Shown here: positions 28,624-36,043 of the stretch, piece after piece
Layout of the letters: the number at the start of each line of letters is the position of its first letter
Numbering within the stretch: the first letter of the stretch is position 1
From: Agromyces allii
Lineage (GTDB): Bacteria; Actinomycetota; Actinomycetes; Actinomycetales; Microbacteriaceae
Direction of reading: 5' to 3'
Length of the DNA stretch: 36,170 nt
Assembly (NCBI RefSeq): GCF_009749385.1
Contig: NZ_WBIN01000021.1
Location: 1 to 36,170, forward strand
Notes under the pieces: model-generated
Database searches by the model: none
Told to the model about the DNA's origin: nothing
Seen by the model: only the letters and a program-made list of their open reading frames with translations
Made by a program: the position numbers and the translations under genes

Positions 28624-30482
28624 CTGATCTCGTTCTTTCATCGCGTAGACACGTCGCTGATGACTATCCCGCGTGGATTCGCGAGATCGACTACACCCTG
28701 ACGATCACGCCGCAGTACGTGCTGACTGGCAACATTCGAGACACCCACCTCCTGCCGGAGTCCGCGCCCGGATATCCGACCCCTACGACGACGCTCGGCG
28801 CGCTCGTGGACCTGTTCGAAGCAAATGGATACGACGCGGTCCTCAGCTATGACCTGGTGGACGGTCTTGCCGTCGCATACGAACGCTCGCCTGGAGCGGC
28901 ATCGCTCATCGTGCCGAACCTGACTGCGGACCGATCGCTCGAGATGACGGTCGCTAGACTCGGCGACGTCTTGCGCAGAGTCGCGGCGCACACGCAGAGC
29001 GCGGTGGCGTTGATCATCGACTACGGGTCCCGACTTCGGCGATCGAACAACGACCTCGAGCCTGAACTGCACGCGGTGCTTGCGCTCGCGCAGAAGTTGG
29101 CGAACGCTTCGCCGACCCCGATTCGCACCGGATCTCGACCCACGGGCGTGTTCAACACGACCGTGTGGTTGATGGATCAGGAAGGCGACCTGCCGCACTG
29201 GCTCGCTTCGGACGGGCGTGTACGCGTCATCAGCATCCCGGCTCCGACCTTGTCCGCCCGCCGGGAGGCGGCAGGACGGTTGCTGCCCAGCGTCGCCGAG
29301 TACCCGTTCGAAGATGAGGCCCGCGCGGAGCAGGTCACCTCGCGCTTCACCGAGCTCACGCACGGGATGTCACTGCGCAGCATGAGCGAGATCGCGCGGC
29401 TGGCGATCGGGAACGGTATACCCGTCACGAGGATCGACGAGGCCGTACGAGGCTACCGCGTGGGTGTGGTGGACAACCCCTGGAAGCAGCCGAGCGTGCT
29501 CGACAACATCCGCCGTGGGAACGACACGCTCGGCACACGTGTGCTCGGTCAGGGTTCGGCGATTCGGAAGTCGATCGACATCCTCATGCGAAGTTCAATC
29601 GGGCTCACGGGGGCGCAGAGCGGCGGCCACGCGAGCCGCCCGCAGGGCGTGTTGTTCTTCGCCGGTCCGACCGGTGTTGGTAAGACCGAACTCGCCAAGT
29701 CGCTGGCCGAACTGCTGTTCGGCACGGAAGACGCGTACACCCGGTTCGACATGAGCGAGTTCTCATCCGAGCACAGTGAAGCGCGGCTGATCGGTGCCCC
29801 GCCCGGGTACGTCGGTCACGACGCGGGCGGCGAGCTGACCAACGCCATGCGCCAACGCCCCTTCTCCATCGTCCTCTTCGATGAGATCGAGAAGGCACAC
29901 CCGCGTATCCTCGACAAGTTCCTGCAGATCCTGGAGGACGGGCGCCTTACCGACGGCACCGGCTCCACGGTGTACTTCAGCGACGCCGTCGTCATCTTCA
30001 CCTCCAACTTGGGCATCTACCGGGAAGAGGGTGGCAAGAGGGCGCCGATCGTCAAGCCTGGTGAGCCGTATGAGGAACTCGTCGCAAAAGTGCGCGCCGC
30101 TATTCACGATGACTTCGTCACGCGCATCGGCCGGCCAGAACTTCTCAATCGAATCGGGGACAACATCGTCGTCTTCGACTTCATCAGCACCGAGGTCGGG
30201 CGTCTGCTCGTTGCGAAGTATCTGAGCAACATCGTTGAGCGGGTGCGTCAGCAACGCGATATCGAACTCGAGATCTCGGGTACGGTCGAGCAGCGGATCC
30301 TCAGTGAAGCGCTCACCGAGGAAACTCTCGCATTCGGCGGCCGTGGTATCGGCGCCGTCGTCGAGTCCGTCTTCATCAACCCGCTCGCGCGGGCGATCTT
30401 CGAAACGGATGTCGCTCCGGGACCGGCGACCGTCTCGGGACTGGAACGGTCAGCCGAAGGCTGGACGGTCACGCTCGCATGA
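28620..30482 (+). CDS. ClpB-type AAA+ ATPase with a degenerate first AAA module
   Basis: A 620-residue protein. The C-terminal module (about 310-620) is a ClpA/B D2-class AAA+ domain: Walker A GPTGVGKT (349-356), pore-loop GYVG (396-399), Walker B VLFDE (418-422), sensor-1 FTSN, and a C-terminal small domain. The N-terminal module (about 15-300) looks AAA-like, with LTGNIRDTHL, a Walker-B-like ALIIDYG (130-136) and a lid-like helical end, but has no Walker A. It lacks the ClpB N and M domains, hence is shorter than the ~860 of ClpB. The pore loop suggests polypeptide threading. GTG start overlaps the previous stop (GTGA). Confidence 0.85.
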   Translation: MTDLVLSSRRHVADDYPAWIREIDYTLTITPQYVLTGNIRDTHLLPESAPGYPTPTTTLGALVDLFEANGYDAVLSYDLVDGLAVAYERSPGAASLIVPNLTADRSLEMTVARLGDVLRRVAAHTQSAVALIIDYGSRLRRSNNDLEPELHAVLALAQKLANASPTPIRTGSRPTGVFNTTVWLMDQEGDLPHWLASDGRVRVISIPAPTLSARREAAGRLLPSVAEYPFEDEARAEQVTSRFTELTHGMSLRSMSEIARLAIGNGIPVTRIDEAVRGYRVGVVDNPWKQPSVLDNIRRGNDTLGTRVLGQGSAIRKSIDILMRSSIGLTGAQSGGHASRPQGVLFFAGPTGVGKTELAKSLAELLFGTEDAYTRFDMSEFSSEHSEARLIGAPPGYVGHDAGGELTNAMRQRPFSIVLFDEIEKAHPRILDKFLQILEDGRLTDGTGSTVYFSDAVVIFTSNLGIYREEGGKRAPIVKPGEPYEELVAKVRAAIHDDFVTRIGRPELLNRIGDNIVVFDFISTEVGRLLVAKYLSNIVERVRQQRDIELEISGTVEQRILSEALTEETLAFGGRGIGAVVESVFINPLARAIFETDVAPGPATVSGLERSAEGWTVTLA

Positions 30483-31135
30483 AAGTGCTCATCAACAAGC
30501 TCCACTTCCCGGTCGAGGTACTTGGTCCGGGGCGCCGCGTAGGGATCTGGATGCAGGGGTGCACGATCCGCTGCTTCGGATGCATCAGCCGCGACACCTG
30601 GGCGGCGGATGCCCGATTCGCCGTCGACATCGACGAGGTACTTCAATGGATAGCGTCCCTGCCGACTGGGGCCGTCGACGGCATCACGATCTCCGGCGGT
30701 GAGCCGTTCGACCAGCCGGACGAGCTCCGGCAGTTGCTCGACGGACTGCACGTCTGGCGCGAGGCGCAGGCGATCGAGATCGACCTTCTCGCGTACAGCG
30801 GACGCGCCGAAGACGAACTCCGACGGGATTTCGGAGACATTCTGTGCAAGCTCGACGCCGTTATTCCAGAACCGTTCATCCAGGGCGAGCCCACGACCCT
30901 GCCATTGCGCGGATCCGCGAACCAGGATGTCGTCGCGCTCTCCGAACTCGGCACGGAGCGCTACACCGGCGACGCGCTCCACTGTCTTGCCGCTCAACGA
31001 CAGCGGGTTCAGCTGGAGGTCGACGAAGAGTCAGTCTGGATGATCGGTATTCCGCAACAGGGGGTGATGCGGCGAGTGCAGCGACAGGCCGCGGATGCCG
31101 GGATTGCAATGCGGAGGCCCTCATGGCTCGTGTAA
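30479..31135 (+). CDS. NrdG-like radical SAM / 4Fe-4S activase-type protein
   Basis: A 218-residue protein of the NrdG-like radical SAM group. It carries the cluster motif CTIRCFGC, i.e. CX3CX2C with Cys28, Cys32 and Cys35, and the SAM-binding ISGGEPF motif at about 77-83. The WMQGCTIRC context is typical of glycyl-radical activases. Such enzymes cleave SAM to a 5'-deoxyadenosyl radical and usually install a glycyl radical on a partner. No NrdD, PflB or other glycyl-radical enzyme is encoded anywhere in the window. Start overlaps the AAA stop (ATGA); the end overlaps the FHA gene by 13 bases. Target unknown. Confidence 0.88.
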   Translation: MKVLINKLHFPVEVLGPGRRVGIWMQGCTIRCFGCISRDTWAADARFAVDIDEVLQWIASLPTGAVDGITISGGEPFDQPDELRQLLDGLHVWREAQAIEIDLLAYSGRAEDELRRDFGDILCKLDAVIPEPFIQGEPTTLPLRGSANQDVVALSELGTERYTGDALHCLAAQRQRVQLEVDEESVWMIGIPQQGVMRRVQRQAADAGIAMRRPSWLV

Positions 31136-31662
31136 GGATGATCACCTGTCGGAGCTGTGGGACCGAAGTCCCTTCCGTCGTGATCTTGTGCAGTAATTCC
31201 GAGTGCGGTCGTAATCCGCGCGACGACCCGCCCCGAAGTGCTGACGAGCCGTCCGGCACCAGCACTGGATTGGACTCCGTCGCCGAAGCCGCGAATCCGG
31301 CTGTGGCCCCCGCTGCAGCGACCCCTTTCGGAGCGATCCGACTGACGCTGCCAAACCACGACTCGGTCGAACTGCAGGCGGGTGAGCGTGTCATCCTGGG
31401 TCGTGAATCACCGAACGAAAGCGTTGCGCGGGCGTTCCCGGCGAAGCTCGAGGACGTGAGCCGGCAGCACGTCAGGGTAGTGAACGACGCTTCCGGTCCG
31501 GCCCTCGTGATGCTCGGCGAGACCGGCGGCAGTGTCGGGGGCACGTTCGTCGGCGACCGCAAGCTGCCGAACGACGAGGGCGAGCGATTCCCGCTCCACC
31601 ACGGCGATCGCATCCGACTCGGCTCCCTCGCCTGGTGCAAGGTGGAGTTCATCGACGCATGA
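31123..31662 (+). CDS. Zinc-ribbon plus FHA domain protein
   Basis: A 179-residue protein. The N-terminus is a CXXC...CX4C zinc ribbon (Cys9, Cys12, Cys23, Cys28). A Pro/Ala linker leads to an FHA domain from about 70, with the phosphothreonine-binding residues visible as LGRE (Gly93-Arg94) and SRQH (Ser113, Arg114, His116). FHA domains bind phosphothreonine, so this should be a reader for the kinase encoded next. The ATG was chosen because GGAGG lies 5 bases upstream inside the radical SAM gene. The stop overlaps the kinase start (ATGA). Confidence 0.88.
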   Translation: MARVRMITCRSCGTEVPSVVILCSNSECGRNPRDDPPRSADEPSGTSTGLDSVAEAANPAVAPAAATPFGAIRLTLPNHDSVELQAGERVILGRESPNESVARAFPAKLEDVSRQHVRVVNDASGPALVMLGETGGSVGGTFVGDRKLPNDEGERFPLHHGDRIRLGSLAWCKVEFIDA

Positions 31663-33413
31663 GTACCGACGAGGAGCGTCGCGTCCGTTCTGCAGATGAC
31701 GCAACCACCCGGCTCTCGCAGGAGCCAGGCAGTGCGGTGACTCGGCAGGTCGGGACGTCCGATCCTGCGGTCGCGTCGCAGCCCGGGCAATCGACGCGCC
31801 ACCAAATGCCAAACCCGGGTCCCGGAACCCGGCAGATCGGCCGACAAGCTGCACCGGCGGATTCACCTGGCCTCGCACCCGAGACGCGCCAGCACATACC
31901 GCCCAGGGACCCAAAGACCCGTGCATCGTCGCCCGCAGTCGGCGCGCAGGCGGCCGGGAAGTTTATTTCTCGAAACCTCCCGCCCGAACTCGAGAGCCAG
32001 TTCAGAGCGCTCGAAGAACTCGAACCGGGCGGCCAGGCAGCCGTGTTGCTGTGCGAGCGAGTCGAAGAGCCGCGCGATCGTGTGGCGATCAAGCTTTACA
32101 ACAATGCGGTGCCGGACGGCGCGGATGACCCGCGCGAGCGACTTCGGGACATCCCTGCCGACTACGCCGTGAGTTACGCTCCGCCGTATTTCGGAACTGC
32201 GAGTGGGCGATGGTGGGAGGTACACGAATACCTCGAGATCGGGAGCGTCAAGGACTTCGCCCGTACCCAGGGCGGGCACCTTGAGCCCGGTCAGCTCGTG
32301 GACCTCGTGCGCGGCCTAGTGGATGCGCTGGATCACCTGCATCACCGGAGTCCGAGGATCATCCACCGGGACATCAAGCCGGCGAACATCTTGCTTCGCT
32401 CCAGTAGCCCCATGCGTGCTGTCCTCGCCGACTTCGGCGTCGCGATCTTGACGAACAGCACGATGACGATGCGAACCAGTTCGCGCACAGAGGCATACGC
32501 CAGTCCGGAGTCCACATCGGGCGAAGTCCGCCCAGCCTGGGACTGGTGGAGCCTCGGTATGACGCTCGCAGAGCTGGCCGTTGGTCGGCATCCGTATCAG
32601 CTGGAAGACGGCCGCTTCCTCCAAGAGGCTCGGATCGAGAGCGCACGAGCTACGAAGCCCGTCCCGCTGGATCACATCGACGACCCGCGCCTGCTGGTGT
32701 TGCTCCAAGGCCTCCTGACGCGGGATCCGGACCAGCGCTGGGATCAGACGAACGTGCGCTTGTGGCTGGAGGGGGGCAGCCCGGTACTCGGCAGCGAATG
32801 GACGGCACCGAGCTCACCGGCACGACCAGATGCGGCACCGGTTCAGTTCATGGGCGCAGAGTTCAACGACCCAGTCGAGCTCGCGCGAGCCATCACGCAG
32901 AACTGGAAGCGGGCAGGCAGTTTGTTCGCAGGCCGTGATCTCGACCGAATCGTCGACTGGATTGACGATGTCTCGCCCGGTCGCTCCATTCGCGGCTTCG
33001 TTGACACCTATCGGGCTTCTCGCCGCGGCTCCGGCGACCGGGCGATCGGAAACCTCAATCTGCTGCTCGCCAAAATCGTCACCAGACTCGACCCCGAGGG
33101 TGAACCGAGCTTCATGGGGGAGACGGTGGATCTCAAGTCGATGAGCGGCTGGGCGGCTCGACTCGGGACGCGGACCTCCGGACAGCTCAAGGATGTCGTC
33201 GAGCAGCTCTACCAGACCGGAGCGCTGCACGAGTACCGGCGAGTCGCCGGTCACGAGCGGCTCGGAGAAGTCCACGGTCAGTGGGAAGAGCTGAGCTCGC
33301 AAGGCGAACAGTACTTCACGCTGGTACCGCGAGCAGGTGAGATGACGCCCGAAATCCGGGCACTTACATTGCGCTTGGCCATTGTTCGCGTCCTCAAGGA
33401 GTCAACGGCATGA
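31659..33413 (+). CDS. Cytoplasmic Ser/Thr protein kinase with Thr-Arg repeat N-terminus and unknown C-terminal domain
   Basis: A 584-residue kinase. Residues 1-105 are disordered and carry six Thr-Arg motifs. The Hanks-type kinase domain spans about 110-380: ATP-binding Lys145 (VAIKLY), catalytic loop HRDIKPAN (His236, Asp238), DFG with Asp258, and an activation segment containing MTMRTSSRTEAYASPES. The C-terminal ~170 residues (about 405-584) form an unrecognised mostly helical domain starting GAEFNDPVELA. There is no membrane helix or PASTA repeat, unlike the housekeeping PknB. It is coupled to FHA and phosphatase genes by 4-base overlaps, so they should form one phospho-circuit. Confidence 0.9.
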   Translation: MSTDEERRVRSADDATTRLSQEPGSAVTRQVGTSDPAVASQPGQSTRHQMPNPGPGTRQIGRQAAPADSPGLAPETRQHIPPRDPKTRASSPAVGAQAAGKFISRNLPPELESQFRALEELEPGGQAAVLLCERVEEPRDRVAIKLYNNAVPDGADDPRERLRDIPADYAVSYAPPYFGTASGRWWEVHEYLEIGSVKDFARTQGGHLEPGQLVDLVRGLVDALDHLHHRSPRIIHRDIKPANILLRSSSPMRAVLADFGVAILTNSTMTMRTSSRTEAYASPESTSGEVRPAWDWWSLGMTLAELAVGRHPYQLEDGRFLQEARIESARATKPVPLDHIDDPRLLVLLQGLLTRDPDQRWDQTNVRLWLEGGSPVLGSEWTAPSSPARPDAAPVQFMGAEFNDPVELARAITQNWKRAGSLFAGRDLDRIVDWIDDVSPGRSIRGFVDTYRASRRGSGDRAIGNLNLLLAKIVTRLDPEGEPSFMGETVDLKSMSGWAARLGTRTSGQLKDVVEQLYQTGALHEYRRVAGHERLGEVHGQWEELSSQGEQYFTLVPRAGEMTPEIRALTLRLAIVRVLKESTA

Positions 33414-34114
33414 CTATCAAGCTCGACGTCGTGGTGGCGACTCATCGTGGCCTCGTCCGCGACCACAATGAGGACGCCATAGGCATCGCCGGCTGGTCTA
33501 TACAGGGTGAGACACCCTCGATCGTGGACCTGCTGCTCGACATCGATGCTCCGAAGGAACTGGTGATCGCGGACGGGCTCGGCGGACATCTCGCCGGCGA
33601 GATCGCAAGCCGGGTCGCGGTCGAAAGCTTCTTCTCTGCTGAAGGCACCCTGGAGGATCGGATCGGAGCGGCCGACGAGGCCCTCCATGGGGTCGGCATC
33701 TCCGATCCTCGATCGTTTGGACTCGCAACCACGATCGCCGGCGTGCAAGTACACCCGGACCGACGGATGACGGTCTTCAACGTCGGCGATTCTCGCGTCT
33801 ATCGGTTGGTCGACGGTCTCTTCGGGATGCTGTCCGAAGACGACAGGCACCAAGACGGTGGGGTGACACAAGTGCTCGGCGGCGAGTTACGGATGGTCGT
33901 CGAGCCGCACATCTTCGAGACGGATCTTGCTGATGACATCCTGCTCATCTGCAGCGATGGCCTGACGACTGTGCTCGACGACGATGCGATCGCCGAAGTT
34001 CTTGCGCTTCCGCTGCGCGAAGCAGCCGCTGAGCTCGTGAATCGGACTCTGGAGGCGGGCGCCCCCGACAACGTCACGCTGATTCTCTGCAGAATGAGAC
34101 ACGACGAGCGGTAG
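33410..34114 (+). CDS. PP2C-family protein phosphatase
   Basis: A 234-residue PPM/PP2C phosphatase that should reverse the kinase's phosphorylation. Visible family motifs are GLVRDHNEDA (Arg17, Glu21, Asp22), IADGLGGHLAGE with metal ligand Asp55, the GDSRVYRL segment, ICSDGLTT (Asp183) and the terminal DNVTLI (Asp220, Asn221). The length is normal for a bare catalytic domain, with no membrane part. The ATG overlaps the kinase stop (ATGA). Last gene of the operon; no clear terminator follows. Confidence 0.93.
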   Translation: MTIKLDVVVATHRGLVRDHNEDAIGIAGWSIQGETPSIVDLLLDIDAPKELVIADGLGGHLAGEIASRVAVESFFSAEGTLEDRIGAADEALHGVGISDPRSFGLATTIAGVQVHPDRRMTVFNVGDSRVYRLVDGLFGMLSEDDRHQDGGVTQVLGGELRMVVEPHIFETDLADDILLICSDGLTTVLDDDAIAEVLALPLREAAAELVNRTLEAGAPDNVTLILCRMRHDER

Positions 34115-34444
34115 CGAAGCGATTACGCGCGGTGAGATGGCTTGCGGTGGTACATCGGCCATCTCGCTTGAGGGAAGGGCGTGAGGTCAGCGTCCCGCCC
34201 GCCCCGCAAATACGCGTTGATCACACATTCAAGCTGGACGCGGCTTGGCTGCATTGGATCCATTCCGTTGGACCGACCGAGGATTGGCCCACATTGATGG
34301 CTGAATTGCCAGTGCGGGCACGTAACGATTGGGGATGCTCTCATCGTCCCCCCGATGGTCGAGCTGACGGAACGCGAACTCTGCGCCGACGTCAATCACG
34401 GCGGCTTCCCTTGGGTCTCGAGGGAATGTTGAGGAGTCGAGCGA
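34115..34444. other. Possibly decayed coding sequence after the phosphatase gene
   Basis: No intact gene. On the plus strand, about 34205-34320 reads in one frame as KLDAAWLHWIHSVGPTEDW and similar, and 34298-34432 reads in another frame as CQCGHVTIGDALIVPPMVEL up to a TGA at 34430. Both have protein-like composition, unlike the Arg/Pro-rich shadows elsewhere. A frameshifted small gene, with a CXCGH zinc-like motif, is one explanation. Confidence 0.3.
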
Positions 34445-34654
34445 TCAACTCGTTCGGTTCAACTGGTCCTTGGCCAGTTGTAATGCCCGCTCGGCGTTGC
34501 GAAGCGCCGCTTCGGCAGGACCGACCTTGTCCCAACCTCGTTCGAGGTCCTCCTTCGACGAGCGACGTGCGCCCTCTACCTGCATTTTTGCGGATTCGAC
34601 CTGGGCTTGCATCCGATAGACCTCGGCCTGTGCTTGTTCTCTTGCCGTCGCCAC
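34445..34654 (-). CDS. Small coiled-coil protein, unknown function
   Basis: A 69-residue, almost entirely helical, Ala/Gln/Glu/Arg-rich protein with heptad-like spacing and no Cys or membrane segment. The GTG at 34654 was chosen because GAAAGGG lies 6 bases upstream; an in-frame TTG six bases earlier would sit directly against that site. It is isolated and convergent with the phosphatase operon. I do not recognise the family. Confidence 0.5.
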   Translation of the reverse strand: MATAREQAQAEVYRMQAQVESAKMQVEGARRSSKEDLERGWDKVGPAEAALRNAERALQLAKDQLNRTS

Positions 34655-35026
34655 GCTCAACCCTTTCGTCGATTCTTCAAGCTGAACTGTTCGATCCGCT
34701 CCAGTGAGGATGGGCCCCTTCAGGCCCGTCGGAAGAAAGGTGTTCGGATCGTTTCGCCGAGGCCAAGGTACGGTTGTGCGCGCCGCAAAGCGTAGCCCCC
34801 GATATGGGCACGCGTTCCGCTGTAACTGCTGGCGTGGACTTCGCTGTCCGCCTCAGAAAGTCGAGGCATCCCCTCCGCAGTTCCCGGTACTCGCCAATTC
34901 GGGTGAGCTGTTCTGTTACCGGGACCGGGACCGGGACCGGGACCGGGACCGGGGCGGGGCGGAGGGGTCAAATCCGAACCAGCCTGCCCGAGCCGTGTGG
35001 AAGGAGGCGACGGGGTTGCGGTGAAA
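34655..35026. other. Gene-poor stretch with a hexamer repeat
   Basis: About 370 bases with no convincing gene on either strand. The left end holds the ribosome site and presumably the promoter of the small coiled-coil gene. A (GGGACC)x5 tract lies at 34921-34950. Confidence 0.5.
34921..34950. repeat. Hexanucleotide repeat (GGGACC)x5 in non-coding DNA
   Basis: Five perfect GGGACC units, followed by GGGGCGGGGCGGAGGGG. On the minus strand an open reading gives a Pro-Gly repeat, but no gene is supported here. It lacks dyad symmetry as a unit and is G-rich. Confidence 0.95.
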
Positions 35027-35433
35027 TCAAGCCGGCCCGGACGTCTCTGGCGTGTGGGTCTTCCGGATCGCGCTTTTGATAGCGTTCGCGATCTGGGGCT
35101 TGTTGAGGTCGGCGTTGCTCTGTCCGAGGAACCGGCGAGGGCGTGGTTGTGGGTCGCACCAACAGCGTGGGCGGCGGTGGCGCCGACGATCAAGGGTGGT
35201 GGGATGAGGTCGAAGATGTGGCCAGCTTTCGTTTGAGCGGCGACCCACGTCCGGGTGCCACGGTGTCAACCGGGAAGGAATTCCTGCGCGAACAGTACGA
35301 CTCGGTTCCCGGCGTTCTGCGCGAGGACTGATACGCATTGGGTCGCTGATGCTGTGAGGTTGAGGGCGCGGGGGAGTCGCCTGTACGGACGACCGAAATT
35401 GCTGTCCGCGCCGTTCGTCGCTCGACCGCGTAT
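35027..35433 (-). pseudogene. Possible pseudogene with a nonsense codon and a frameshift
   Basis: Reading leftwards from 35433, one frame gives protein-like sequence (RALNLTASATQCVSVLAQNA, then VVLFAQEFLPG), hits TGA at 35266-35268, and continues in the same frame as WVAAQTKAGHIFDLIPPPLI and GATAAHAVGATHNHALA to about 35130. There a shift of frame restores FLGQSNADLNKPQIANAIKS, ending at TGA 35027. Third positions remain GC-rich through the pieces. I cannot name the family. The alternative is chance open reading in non-coding DNA. Confidence 0.3.
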
Positions 35434-35505
35434 TCACCATTAATGGCGGATTGCCCGGCACCGATGTCAAGACCTTCGGCAGTCCCAATGCCAATACCCC
35501 TGAGT

Positions 35506-36042
35506 TCAGGTCCGGTTGCTGCCCGTAATCCGTCGCATGAGCAGGGCGGGCGCCTCCGGAGGGTCGGAAAGCCCCCTCGAACCGCTTCGACCGTCTACGA
35601 ACCGCTTCCGGAGATTGCTTAGCCACAGCTGCTCATTTGATGACTCGAGGCGCCGCGCCGCATGCATCATGCGCCGATGATGAGTCGGAAAGTCGCGTTC
35701 GAAGGCCTGGTACGTGACGAGCGCGTCGAAGAAGCACTTCCAATAGTGCTCAAGGAGATTCGCGAGAATCGTCACGCGGTAGAGAGAGATGCTTTCAAGC
35801 TCGCGGGTCCGAGCATGGTTGATGCCGTCGGCCTTTCGCGTGAGTGCGGTCGACCATTCGCCGTGAGCCAGGGAGTTTCGAGTGTCGATAAGGGGATCGA
35901 GGTGCTTCCGCGCAACGCGAACGAGATCGAAGTAGCGCGCGCGGTCGGCCGCGGGGAGGCCGCTGGGAAGGGAATCAATGCTGATTTCCACCCTTGGTTC
36001 GCGACGCCCTAGGCGATCGACAAGAGCGATCTTCAGGAGGAG
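35506..36042 (-). pseudogene. HEPN-motif protein, 5' end apparently cut off by an IS element
   Basis: A helical protein with LIDTRNSLAHGEW, an RX4H motif (R-NSLA-H) typical of HEPN RNases found in toxin-antitoxin and abortive-infection modules. A GTG at 35991 would give 161 residues with the motif at Arg38/His43. However, protein-like sequence continues in frame upstream (LLLKIALVDRLGRREPRVEI) until the presumed IS3 end at about 36043, with no ATG or GTG in it, so the original start is probably lost beyond the insertion. The family is not certain beyond the motif; a short functional product from the GTG is possible. Confidence 0.5.
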
Positions 36043-36043
36043 G

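Noticed and set aside
30479..31135. Prokaryotic viperin (antiviral radical SAM making ddhNTPs)
   Set aside because: The protein is shorter than viperins and its WMQGCTIRC context and size match the NrdG-like activase group instead.
27442..34114. TerY-P tellurite-type kinase/phosphatase triad
   Set aside because: No vWA protein and no Ter proteins are present, and an AAA+ and a radical SAM gene replace them; only a loose parallel.
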